Shown here: piece by piece, positions 51,586 through 63,558 of the stretch
Layout of the letters: the number at the start of each line of letters is the position of its first letter
How positions within the stretch are numbered: the first letter of the stretch is position 1
Made by a program: the position numbers and the translations under genes
The notes under the pieces: generated by a model
What the model saw: only the letters and a program-made list of their open reading frames with translations
Databases searched by the model: none
Told to the model about the DNA's origin: nothing
Source of the DNA: Hypomesus transpacificus
Lineage: Eukaryota; Chordata; Actinopteri; Osmeriformes; Osmeridae
Assembly: GCF_021917145.1 (NCBI RefSeq)
Contig: NW_025813796.1
Coordinates: 911,781-975,780, forward strand
Reading direction: 5' to 3'
Length of the DNA stretch: 64,000 nucleotides

Positions 51586-54500
51586 GTAAGTACACCATCT
51601 CTGGAACACAAGTCCAAACCTGTCATCAGTAGAGCATACAGTACAACTGCCAGCTAGACATGGGCAGTGCATGCACGTGGATCAAGTGTCACACCCTAAA
51701 CTGGGACAGCCTCGGCTCATTTGGAACAGCTGAAGATAAGATAAAGGAAGTATGGTTGCCTTGATTGTTAAATATAATAGTAATATTGTTACATTGAAAT
51801 CATTTTGTCATTATCCCCACACACACATGCATACACACAGGCACACAAACTGACATACATATTCCGTCCCGTGAAGTGGCATGCCACCAACATTCCTTTG
51901 ACCTATAATAAAGTGAGCCCTGATATTGAAAGCTAACTTCCGTAATCTCCCCTATGGATGGTCATGGACTGTGGTGACACTGACCCCCTTCAGACTGCAT
52001 CGGCATGATCCACTTATGTAATATTGCATCACCATGTCAAGTATGTTTGGCCTTGAAGTATATTTAGCGTTTGACTAGCCATACAGCTTATAAGAGCCAT
52101 AGAGCTAGTCAGAGTCATACAGCTTATAAGAAAACACAATATTTTAAAGTTTGTTATAGATATGAAAATATATATTTACATTTATTAATTCAGCAGACAC
52201 GTTTATCCAAAGCGACTTCCAAGACAGATGTTTACAAAGTGCATAGGTCACTGATAATAACAACAACAAGATAGCCCTAAAAACATTGCGGGTAGCCAAA
52301 ACATGAAGCACATATTGTGAACAATATATACGTACAATACATATTATATTATATATATTTAATAAATATATATATTTTCATCATGCCTCTATGGAGATTA
52401 TTTATTGCTAGTCATATAGTCAAGTCTCAGACTGTTTTGACATGTTATACTTTATTTAACCCCAAGGGTTTACACTTCGTGCTCTGATTTGACAATTTCC
52501 ACTCACTGTCTTTTAAGAAATCACAAACTCATCCCCCTTGTTTGTCCCCCAAGCAGTCTGCAGGGACACTGATGGGCACAGCATGGATGCAGGATTCATC
52601 CTAGACTGTACTTTTCTTTTGCTCTGCTTACCTTTTGGGGGGGGATTGAAATGATCAGTCGGCAACAGTTTTCTTTCCAATGTGTGCCAAGTGTGAGCAC
52701 TGTAAAGTCGCTTTGTGTTTCTCCCGTACCTCTGAGACTTCCTGCTCAGGGTTAAATTACTTTGTGAAATGCCTTGAGATCAATTTGGTGTCGTTACGAG
52801 CGGTTACGAGGTCATCAAAATAAGTCTTGACATTGGTTCTATTGCAACGTGGATTGACATAATTGTGCCTTTGGTGTTTTGCAGAATCAATAAAGATTGG
52901 CAGAAACGTATGACATCGAATCAGAAGTATCCCAAAAGGTTGGCGAGGAAACCGAAGCCGGTAGAAACCTCGGAGCCTGTTCAGCCTTACATGAACAGAC
53001 GCATGGGTGCAGACACCGGCAGAGGCACCGGATACCTTGGTTCTCAGAACCAGAGAGCCAGCCCTGTCACACTCAGCAAAAGCCTGTTAAAAAATGTCAA
53101 AATTCAAAGGCTAATCTCTCTGGCCAGCAGTCAACCAAGTGGAATGATTTGGTCCAAGTCATGGAAATTCTCCAACTCGCTGCCCAAACTAGAAGAAGGC
53201 AGTACACCACCCCCAGACTGGGGTAAATCTTGGCAATTTATGACCCTCCAGCCCCATATTGATGGCAAACCATGGACTGAGGAAAACGGCCCCGCATCTC
53301 ACCATGAAAATTGCAGTATATGGCAAAAGCCAATGAGGATGTTGGATTCGCAAGACTGTGAGCAAATCCTGCATTCACCAGAATGGGGACAGTCCTGGAA
53401 ATATAGAAAGCCCGAAAGCGATCTGAAGTCAGGAACTAAGGATAAGGCTAACAAGGAAGCTGGGTTGCATAGTTCGAAAAGCAGGATATTAGAAATGCTT
53501 GTTGAATCACAACACCACAATGAAGCATTGTCTTCATCAGAGTGGAGTGAATCTTGGAAGTCAACAAAACCTCCAAAAGCTGGGGAGGCCCACACTAATG
53601 GACCCACGAATGGCCCTTTCAATGAGCCTAAGAATGATCTGAAGAAAGATGGGAAATCAGGATCCCAGAGTATAGAGTGTTGGAAGTTTATAAACCGCCA
53701 GCTTCATGTCACTGATAACTCCAAACAAACATCACACAACCCAGAGTGGGCTGACTCATGGAGAGCTGCGAAGATGGTGTCAAACAGTAACAAAAAGGCA
53801 AAGTCTCCCGAATATTTAGAAAATGGCGAGAGACAGGATTCCAACCACGACCACCAGGTCATTATATCTGTTTCACGCGAGCTCAAGTACAGAGACCTCT
53901 TGGGTGCTCAGTTATGTGATGAAAACAAGCCTTTGTCTGAATGGGAAAAGTCCTGGAAGACAACAAAGAATCTCTCAAAACCAAGTGCAGAGGCAACCTT
54001 GAAGGCAGAGGAACCGAAGGAAAAGTCCATGGCTCAAAATCAAAAGGTTGGGATGTCCAAGGAAAATGATACAAATCTGGCAGGGGTGCAGCAGGGCATG
54101 CGTAAACCGACGATTATGTCAAAAATTGCCAAATACAGAAATCTCATGAGTCGCCTTTTGATAGATGACATGCCCTATGAGTGGAATGAGGCCTGGAAAT
54201 TCACGAAACCTCAGTCGTCCAAGGAGACAGTGCAGTGGTCAACTACTGGAATGGCAGATGACTCCATGGTCCGGAAACAACACATGACGAAAAGATCATT
54301 GACCGATTGGTCAGAATCCTGGCAATGTGCTAGACCTCACTCCCGCCATGCAATGCCCTCTGTGACTGAATGGAAAGAGTCGTGGTTTTCGAGATATAAA
54401 CCACACGCAAGGCGAGAACACTGGATCAAGGAAGCTGGGCTTAAGGACTTTGACAAGCAACATCCCAAATATGAGGTTTTCAACCTGCCCAAGAGGGCTT

Positions 54501-55666
54501 CAGCTGAAAAGATGCTTTATCACATGCAGGATGGCGAAAAGGGAATGGGAAGTGCAGAATGGAAGGAGTCGTGGAAATCTCTGAAGCATCAAATCCATCT
54601 GGAGGGGATGAGAACCATGACCGAGTGGACCGACTCTTGGAGATGTGCTGTCTTCCACACTGATATGTCAGGGCAGGAACAGCCAAGACAGAACTGGCCA
54701 GATGAATCGATGGAAATCCAACCAAGGAAAGAAAAGCTCCAAGTGCCAAGAGCCATGACCCACATGAGCCGATCTTTTGATTCTCAGGTCTTCAAAGAGA
54801 GGTATCCTCAAACCCAATGGAATGAGTCTTGGAAGGCAGCAACACTTCAACATCACCACCATAAAACCAACTACGTCATGGAAACAGACAAATCCTCATT
54901 ATTCCACCTAAACAACACCAATCCATCTACACCAGACTGGAAAAACTCATGGAAATTTGTGTGTATGCATTTCAATCAGAAAAAAGAATCTTGGGATAAG
55001 GAACGTGCCATGTTCCATTCAGAAACGAAATCACAGACACTTACGGATTATGATCAGGATGTCCAGCCTCAAATGAGCAGTCACGCATCCAAGTGGGGAA
55101 AGCCATGGAAAATGGCCAATCCCATGCCAAATGTGGAGAAAGGATCTTGGATACACAGCCATGCAAACCAGTCTCAATATGTGGTCCTGTGGTCAAGAAG
55201 CAACAGCATGAAGTCGCTTTACACAAGTCTTAAAGAAACAGCCACTTTAAGACTGTGGGAAAAATCATGGAGATTCTTGAAGATTGAGGGTAAAGGAGAT
55301 TCAAAGGCTGGTAAAGGAAAGTCGAATGGCTCTAATGGATTTGTGATTGGTACTCAGAAAAGGAAAACAAGGAAGCACATATATAGTCAAATAGATAAGG
55401 AAAAGCCTGCTGAACGGAAGTGGACTGACTGTCATAAGATAACAAAAACTCAGCCACGCCCAAAGAGAGGTTCTTTTATGAACATGCCCAAGGCAGTGAC
55501 AAAGGAAGTTTCCGACTTTACGCAGCAGTGGGCCGAATCTTGGCGGTTCTCAGACCAACCAGTGAAACAGAAGACGGAGGTAACTGCGACTCTCTCTACC
55601 TGGGGAGAATCCTGGAAGTTCCTGATTGCACCTTATCCACAACAGAATGGACCCAAGTCCAAGTAA
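51458..55666 (+). CDS. W-x-x-S-W repeat protein 1 with FAM240-like N-terminus, 969 residues
   Basis: Two coding exons: 51458-51585 (donor GTAAGT, phase 2) and 52885-55666 (acceptor TTTTGCAG, stop TAA). Residues about 14-55 (NVWEIRLREQTMKIQLEQER...SALETINKDWQKRM) align with the small FAM240-like gene of this window, including the intron position. From about residue 130 to 950 the giant exon carries about 20 copies of [E/D]-W-x-x-S-W-[K/R] (for example EWGQSWKYRK, EWSESWKSTK, EWADSWRAAK, EWKESWKSLK, QWNESWKAAT, TWGESWKFLI), 17 near-canonical and about 3 degraded, every 25-70 residues and separated by poorly ordered charged spacers. No signal peptide, membrane segment or catalytic motif is seen. 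Function unknown. Poly(A) signals overlap at 56004-56013. Confidence 0.85.
52168..52320 (+). repeat. Interspersed repeat, copy B
   Basis: TTTACATTTATTAATTCAGC, ATCCAAAGCGACTTCCAAGA and AACAAGATAGCCCTAAAAAC match copy A. It lies in the intron of W-repeat gene 1. Confidence 0.75.
52885..55666 (+). CDS. W-repeat gene 1, giant repeat exon
   Basis: 2,782 nt open from acceptor to TAA. It starts (T)INKDWQKRMTSNQKYPKRLA and ends ESWKFLIAPYPQQNGPKSK. The length of the open frame and the conserved motif make coding status secure even though the family is unfamiliar. Confidence 0.9.
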
Positions 55667-56019
55667 GACAGGGGACATGAATGCAGGGTTGACAAGGAGT
55701 TGATGAACACTTTTTATGATTCGCTAACATATCAGTAGCAAGAATAATTGTCGCCATCATCTACCACACACGCACATGGCACACACATATACACACACCG
55801 AATGACATGCTATAGTAAATGAAGGTTGATGGAAGGAAGATGTTTGCAGGTTGAGTACAGATGGTTTGAAAAGGTCTGAGTGATTTTTCAGTGGGAATGC
55901 CATGTAGGTATTTAGCAAAGCTAAATGTTATTTTAATCATACTTCTAGCTGAATGCAATTTTGTTTAGAAAATGTTTACAATCAAAAGGTTATTTTTGGA
56001 ATGAATAAATAAAGTTATG

Positions 56020-59000
56020 TCATTTTACTTTTCGTCTTTGTCTCATTCTTAAATGATAATGGTCATGATCAATATTATACCAGAAAATTACACAAGCACA
56101 CATTAAATTTAACGTTGTGATGTAATCAATAAATACAAATATTCACACTTGATTTTCACTTTTACTTAAATGCCAAGGAGCCTGAGTACATTCAACATAT
56201 TATGTTTAACAACAATTTATGAATGTATATATATAACAATATATTGGTACAAAATGTAATATAAACGACCAGGTGGTTTAGGCCTATGTCAGTGCTCATA
56301 CATTTGTCATCATAGCTGCCCAATCTCTTTTTTCCACAAACAACATGATGTGAGACCAAAAGGATATTGTGCTATTCATAGTACAATGTCATTGAATCAT
56401 TTTTTTTACATGATGATTACTGCATAATAGTAGCTGCTCCCTTACACCAGCATCTATTTTATGGATTGTGGAATACAATTTTTAGTATCAATAGATAAGT
56501 TGGTAGGATGTTAGCAGAGCAAAGACACTACATGTTTTGTGTAGAGAGGGTGCTTCACCACAGCCGTTTGATGGAGGGCCCTACAGAGGAGCTCAAGGGA
56601 GGGGCCTGTGATGGAGCTGCACCAGGAGACCCATGGCAAAGCTGAAGGGCAGGCCTTCTGAGCAGCAGTGACACACGTGATATTCTATTAAGAATGGAAT
56701 AAAAGGGTCGGGTTGTCGTGAGCATTTTTCACTTTCACAATTAGTTGCTAGGGACGATGTTTGGGGTCAGCGTAACTTTTGGGTGTACAGAACCACAATC
56801 GGCGAACAATATGTGTTTGTTTTACTTAGTCAGTAAAACATTGTTGCAAAAAAAACTAGGGCACTTAAAAAACAATCACCATGCATCCTTTGGATAGAAA
56901 TAGAAGCTGTTGACTGTTGCCATAAGCTTCCCTTATCCTTATCTTATAACACTGCACACAACTCGGATGAAGGGAGAGTATTTAGGTCATGCATGATCAG
57001 ATGAAAACCGACCGCACACAGTATGGAGGGAACACATGATATGAAAGGCTTGGCTTTCTAGTTGACACGCCAATGTGACAAGTTAGAAGTTTAAAGGTCA
57101 ACACCAATTAATAACCTTATTAGATTTGGTCTCATAGGAAACTTGACTCCAAGCCAATGCTTCAGTTTAATGTAATTCAATGTTATTTGTGATTGTTTAT
57201 CAGAAGAAAAGTATCTGTTAATTAACTGATAATTCCGGTAACATCTGTTATAAATGTTCTTGTTCATAAACACGTGTTTATGAGACTCAGTCTGATTGAT
57301 AGGATGCACAGACATCTGTAGCTTATGTGCATTTTAAATGCATTTTTTTGCGGATTACTTGGTGTAGCCATTTCTAATACATTGCATAGTTGTTTCTTTT
57401 AGATGGGGCACTTGATTTCATTAATTTACTGTAAGGACATCTAAAACACAATATACATATAACATATTTACGTCTACATGTAAAGGTTATTTAAAATCTG
57501 TAACCAAAGAAATGTGGGTCAACTCGACAGGACATTTTGTACTAATCTAATTATATTTCTACATGGAACATACTACCTCTCCAGATATGTTCAGAATGAC
57601 ACTTGAAGAAGGGTAATGTACCTAACATGTATGGAGACTGCAGCTGTGCTTGCCAAATTACATCACAACGTCTTTTTCTGTTTTGGAAAATGGCCAAGTG
57701 TCAGGCAGCAGGGTCCTATGAAAAGCACACGTCCCCTGAGGATCATCGCATTCACACATTGGATTGCAATTCATTTTGATAATTGTTTTATTTAGGTGAG
57801 TCTGTCGTTGCTACTCTCACCCAGATAATATAGCCACACACAAGGAAAAAATCATCTAGGGGAATGGAGTCCACAGATCAATACTGCTACCTTGTGCTCA
57901 TGCATGAACGCGCAGGTACACGAACACACACGCAGCCGTGTGCGCACACACGGCGTGAGCACATCGGTGCACACGCACACTCACGGAGGGCACATGTGGG
58001 AATATTGTTTAATGCACATGGAGGCACAGGAGCAAAAAGAACACATACCCAATTCATCAAGTAGATTCTAACACTTCAACACCGTATCTCAATCCCCTCC
58101 CTGGGGAAGTCAGAGGAGAGATTGTCTGGAGACAAAATTAAACCTATTAACCGAATCAATTTACAGTTCGTTGACACAATTTTCGGGCTGAGCATGTAGC
58201 CGTATACTGTCTTGCTCTGATAATGCTTTGTAAAGTGAATTAGAGAGCTCTTTTTTTTCTGCCTGCCGAACAGTCGTGTCGCTGGGGTTCCAGCAGGAAG
58301 GGCAAGGGAGGGCAGTTGGCAGGTCACTGGTGTTTATGGATGGAGTCCACGTGCTGACAAAGGGCAAAGACTATAATGTTGGCAACTCTAATCACTGCTC
58401 TTGAGAGCATCTTGATTTCTGTGGTCACAAGTGTTGAATTGGCAACTTTGCTTTGTTTTCGACCACGCCATTGATATGTGGACAATATGGTTGAGGATGG
58501 GGGGGGGGTCTGTGGGGAGGTGCGGCAGTTAAACCTGGAATTAGCTTTCTGAAAAATCCTGCCATTGTATGTCATACAGGTGGCAATGTCTGCGCTTTTG
58601 CTCGTTAAATATCAAAACTAACATTTGCATAATCCCTGTCACACTCCATAGCGTGTTTAATTACACCAGCAGTGAAGCAATTTCCTTTCCCTGAGGATCA
58701 TCCTACAACCTCTCATGTTGAGAGGTATCCCATCTCAGCTTGGAGAACCCACAATCCTAGTTAATCGCTCGGACCTCAGCATTTGAGTGTTAATATTAAT
58801 AGCGTTTCCCAATGCTAACTGTAGTTTTTCTTATTGGGTGGTCAAAAAACGGAATATACCGTTTCTTAGCAACATACAACTTTAAATAAAAACAATGACA
58901 GATAGTCACTACAGTTCATCACCACATTGCATGAATGACCAGTCTGCTTGGTGGTGTTTACATGGTTTTGATCAATTTGGCTCCCAATTAAAGTGAGATT

Positions 59001-60220
59001 CATTTGTTTCTACCTCGCATTAACACTTTATGATTGAGAGCTGACCCCTATTACTGTTACATGTGCCAGAAGAAAGCCACAAACGTGCACAAACTCCAAT
59101 ACTATTCCGGCTGTGAGACAGTATCTATCAGCACACACATGAAATTAGACAATGAATGGTTGCTGTTACACAACAAATCATTTTATCATAAAAATAAAAG
59201 CGTTATGTCCTCTCTGTGTGGATCATGTTTATGACACCAGTGTACAGTGTACGTGTTTGACATGTGTGTGGTTTGTGAGGCTGCAAATATGACACTGGGA
59301 ACAGTAATGACTTTGGCTATGGCACCTGTTGGATGAAATGTGGAGAGCAAGAACAGAATGCTGTCACTTCTGAGGTATCCCACCAGAATAGATATCAGGA
59401 CAGAGCTATGGCACGGATTCGTGCAGTGCAAACAAAACCATAAAGGCTGAACTTTGGGTCAATACAGCCTCATGTAGAAGCACCCAACTCCCTTAAACAA
59501 CGACAATAATTCAATAATCCAACAAATGCTCCTTAATTGCTCATTACGGTAGATGTGCAGAGGGACTGACATCACCTGGTGGCATCTCTCACATGGCTGT
59601 CACTCTCGGCACCCCATGTGTTTCCACCATGCTGCTGCAACCCCCCCCCCCCCCCCTCCGTCCACACGCACACCAACAAACACACGACCCCACCCACACA
59701 GACACTGCTGTGTGTGGCCTAGCGGGGAGCTAGTGATGGCCGGGCCACGGGACTCCCTCTCCAGAGAAGGGCTGCCGACCCCCACAGAGTCCCATAGGGA
59801 CTCTACTGTTGAATAATGCCCACTAAGGCCCACTGCAGTACACAGGCTGTATTGTTATGTAAGTGTCTCTGCGAAGGACACTGTCAGAGAAACATGGCCA
59901 ACACACTGACAGAGAAACATAGTTTTACAAAGTTTTATTTAGTTGCAAAATGGAGAGGGCGAAGCAACAACAGCTGGGTCTACACATGTAGACTACTTCT
60001 CATGTGTTGCTTTTTAGTCGCGAATCATCAACGGTTTGCAATTTTCCCAGTGCAGGCATTCAGCTGTCGAAAATAACTGCTGAAATACCAGATCGTTCGT
60101 TAAGTACTTCTTTAAATGCTCAACACTGTCATTTGATATGGCCTGAGAATTGTCCACATCACGTGTCATGTGACGAGAACAGAAATAATGGCATTCCAAA
60201 AGATTGTGCCTATAACTGGA
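56020..60220. other. Intergenic stretch between the two W-repeat genes
   Basis: AT-rich, with no coding exon recognised. It has CA/CACG-rich sequence at about 57900-57985 and a poly-C run at 59641-59656. Confidence 0.5.
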
Positions 60221-60226
60221 CCATAG

Positions 60227-60412
60227 CCAATGGTGAAGCATGGACATAGTATCCACATTGATAAAAATAGAATTTTGGAGAGCCACGGTCATGGAGCCTA
60301 GTTACCTCCCTCTCATGTGGTTATATATGAGTTCCTCCCTTCTCCTGTAAAGCCATCGTGGGACATCCACAGAGAAGACAAGGTTCGATATAATAAGGAT
60401 AATAGACCATAG
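60227..60412 (+). promoter_or_regulatory. CCAAT/TATA promoter and putative noncoding first exon of the 720-residue W-repeat gene
   Basis: CCAAT at 60227-60231, then GTTATATATGAG (TATA at about 60320-60330), then a candidate first exon ending AGACCATAG|GTAAGT at 60412/60413. The next acceptor is TGTCAGCAG at about 60989, ten bases before the coding ATG at 60999. It parallels the upstream paralogue. Confidence 0.5.
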
Positions 60413-60998
60413 GTAAGTCTATCTTGAACGGTCATACTAGATATATTGACACAATGCAGTGTTTAGTGAGCATTTATTTTGGCGTTGACTCGGAACTGAA
60501 AGGGATGCCATTCAAACATTGACAGCACAGTTTAAGTGAATGCAATGCTAGGCATATGGTTTTAATCACAAACCCACTTGTTATTCTCCTATCCTTTGCC
60601 ACTTGGGTAAAATAATGAAATGGTTGTTTGGTTGCATGAGACACAAACAGTGTCAGTGTTGACAGTCTGGTGTGCAACAACCGCCAGCAAGCTAAGACTG
60701 TGTTAATTATAGCTTTGCATGTAACACACCAGTATTCTGAAACTTTGCTTGCCTACAGCTATATGACACTGTTCACAAGGGCAGGAACTTTCTTTCTTTG
60801 AATTTTCTTTGAATCTCAGTGCAACATGTCCCTTGAATGGAATGTATGTTGTACTTAAGACATGCACTAGCATGTGGATAGGAATTAGATGCAAAAGGCC
60901 AGATTTTCCATGGGACTTCTGGACACGAATATCATGATGTGGGGGTGGCAGTTTGGCTGATGTGTCCTTGTGTTGCTCCCTGTCAGCAGGTGGGCGAT

Positions 60999-61129
60999 AT
61001 GCAGGACAGGGCAGAGGTGACCGTGTATGACAACTTCCAGCTCAAAGACCAGTGGGAGAAGAGAGCACAGCTGTTAAGTGACAAAGAAAATCAGGAGAAG
61101 GAAAGGAAGGAAAAAAGTGCCATCAATGG
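60999..61129 (+). CDS. W-repeat gene 2, first coding exon
   Basis: Encodes MQDRAEVTVYDNFQLKDQWE and continues KRAQLLSDKENQEKERKEKSAIN plus GG of a split Gly codon. The frame stays open upstream through the acceptor, so an upstream coding start cannot be excluded. Confidence 0.75.
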
Positions 61130-63558
61130 GTAAGATGATGTTATTAGTGGAGGGATATCTGACTCGATCTACGATTTCCCCCCGTCTGCTGTAAGTGAAA
61201 GGCAATCAGATATTTCATTTGTGCTGCTTCTGTGAGACAGGTGAGTTGACACTGAGAATGGGAAAAAATGGGGGAGTTAAAGATAATTTAAATGGAGATT
61301 ATGGATCCTTCTTTCCCTTTGAGACAGGGGTTTATGTGCTCCTGGAGGACAGACACCATGCAATCCCAATACACTGCTTCTGACGGCTGCTCCAACTGTA
61401 GTGTTTAGTTGTCACCCCTTTCCCCCCCGCTCAATCTCTTCCCTCTGAATGTCCATGTACTGAATAACATTGTTGCGGTTCTAACTTCTGATTCCTTCCC
61501 TGTTGTGGCCTTCTTGTAATCTACAGGCTTTTTAAAGAGTGGCAGTATCGCATGGCAGTCAGGACGGGCACGGTTCCGGTGTCGGAAAAGAAAGGAAAGG
61601 GAAGTGACATGTCTGACTTCAGGAAGTATGTGGTGAAAGCGTCTGGAGAAGAAGTGGATATGTCTCGTTTGGAAGCCAAATTTAAGGTGAAACCCCCTCC
61701 AAAGAAGCCTGTAGCCCCCCCTCCATCCCCACCACCGAAGAAGAAACCACCCTCACCACCGAAGAAGAAACCACCCCCACCACCAAAGAAGGAGATACCC
61801 CCAAAACCAGTGGAAAAGAAGCCTGTCGAGAAGCCAAAGCCTCCAGCAGGCTGGGGTGAGTCATGGAAGATGCTGAAATCTCCCATTCGCCAGCAGAGGA
61901 GTGTGGAATCGAAGCAAGAATCTGTGGCACCCCAACAAACAAATGACAAAACATACAAGTCCCAGGGTTACGACTTTGAAAAGCAGTGGGGATCCAATGC
62001 GGAATGGAAAGAGTCATGGAAGCAGTTGAAAAACCATTCGGATGAGGTTTCAATGGAAAACATGTCCTTCTTTGAGATTATATCCCAGGGGAAGTGGTGG
62101 AGGACATACGAGGAGATCGAAACCTTTGCTCTTCCTGTCTGGGCTGGCACGTGGAAGACGGTCAACTTTAAACTGGGTCAGACTCCTGAGGACTGGGATC
62201 AGAAATGGCCCCAATACAAACGTGAACCGAGCGATAAACTTCTGAAGGCTCAGTTTCTGGAAGACACTGTCAGCCTACCTGGATGGGAGGACTGTTGGAA
62301 GACCGCAAAGCCTGATGTGAAACAAGAAACGGAGAAGACAAAATTACAAATTCCCAATGTCTTCTTACCAGGTTGGAATGATTCTTGGAAGACCTGCGAT
62401 ATGGGTGTCAAACACAATGATCAGGCCCCACCAAGTATGAGGGATTGGCGAGACTCCTGGAACTACTGCCAAGAGCACAAGTGGTGCTCGGCATCCATGG
62501 ATTCCCGCTATCGTCATTATGCCATGATGATGGCAAAACGCAAACTGACCAATGAGCTACGGGGCGGTCTGCTCGACGAGGAAATTCCCTCTGAGTGGAT
62601 GGAATCTTGGAAATCCCCTCAATGTCAGTCTCAGACAGAAGAATCAGATGAATCTGAACCCGTTTCTGAGCAGGACATGTCAGATGTACCACTGCATCTC
62701 CAGTTCCACAAGATAAATACGTCTTTCCCATCCTGGACTGAGTCATGGAAGGTTTCATCCGCACCTACAGCAGGTGACGATGAAGAGCAGTCCTCCACAG
62801 ATTGGAAGGACTCCTGGAAACTATCCAATCCTAATATGAGCTCCAATTCACAGAGCCATGGAGATGTCATATTTTTGTCTAAAAAGCATAAGACCCACAG
62901 ATACATGGGTGTCGAGCACGCGGAAGACGCAATGGGCCAGGATGAGTGGTCAGAGTGCTGGAAAACGACCAAGCCCGAACCACAGCAAGAGCTCGAAGAA
63001 GAGAACGCGCCTGACAGAAACTACGACCTCTCTAAACATTCACCCGCAGTGATAGACATCCCTCTGTATGACTGGACAGAGTCATGGAGGCTGTCTACTC
63101 CCTTCAAGCCTTGTAACTCAAATTCACTGGCCAGGTGGAAAGAATCATGGAGGCTCTCTAATCTGAACCACGCCGAGCAGCTTGACCAAGGCGTTGAGTC
63201 TCGGTTTTACAGACAAAATGGCCCCAAACATCACCAGCACCTGTGCGAGGTGGATCTGCCTCAAGAAGAGTGGAACAACTCCTGGAAGTACCTCAAGTCA
63301 GACACTCTGGACCCGAACATGAGCAGGGAGGACAGTGAGGAGTGGGGCCAGAGCTGGAGGGTTCTCAACCCGCAACTCTACCTGAAGAAGGAGGCCTGGT
63401 GTGACCAGGCAACGCCTGAACCCTTCGCTGATCTACGTCTGCAGTTTACGTTCTTGTCGAGGGAAGACCGAATGGTGCTGAAGCCTGAGTTTAGTCCTTC
63501 AGAGTGGTCCGAGTCCTGGAGGTTCCTGAAGCAAGAAGCAGACACAAGATCTAAGTGA
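60999..63558 (+). CDS. W-x-x-S-W repeat protein 2 with FAM240-like N-terminus, 720 residues
   Basis: Two coding exons: 60999-61129 (donor GTAAGA, phase 2) and 61527-63558 (acceptor ATCTACAG, stop TGA). The N-terminus (MQDRAEVTVYDNFQLKDQWE...KSAINGLFKEWQYRM) aligns with W-repeat gene 1 and with the small FAM240-like gene. Residues about 98-150 are a Pro/Lys tract built of PPKKK and PPPP words. From about 150 to 706 there are roughly 16 tryptophan-pair motifs, such as GWGESWKMLK, EWKESWKQLK, GWNDSWKTCD, DWTESWRLST, RWKESWRLSN and EWSESWRFLK; some are altered at Ser or the second Trp (VWAGTWKTVN, GWEDCWKTAK, DWDQKWPQYK). No secretion or membrane signals. A tandem paralogue of the gene 10 kb upstream, same strand. 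Function unknown. Poly(A) signal AATAAA at 63702-63707. Confidence 0.85.
61527..63558 (+). CDS. W-repeat gene 2, giant repeat exon
   Basis: 2,032 nt open. It starts LFKEWQYRMAVRTGTVPVSE after the split Gly and ends SESWRFLKQEADTRSK. The first third holds the Pro/Lys tract, the rest the tryptophan-pair repeats. Confidence 0.9.

Noticed and set aside
61521..61958. Gly/Phe-rich minus-strand frame of 145 codons
   Set aside because: Shadow of the Pro/Lys tract of W-repeat gene 2.
53150..63530. C-mannosylation or WSXWS cytokine-receptor interpretation of the Trp motif
   Set aside because: C-mannosylation needs W-x-x-W (three apart) in secreted proteins; here the Trp residues are four apart and there is no signal peptide. 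WSXWS needs a fibronectin fold, which is not seen.
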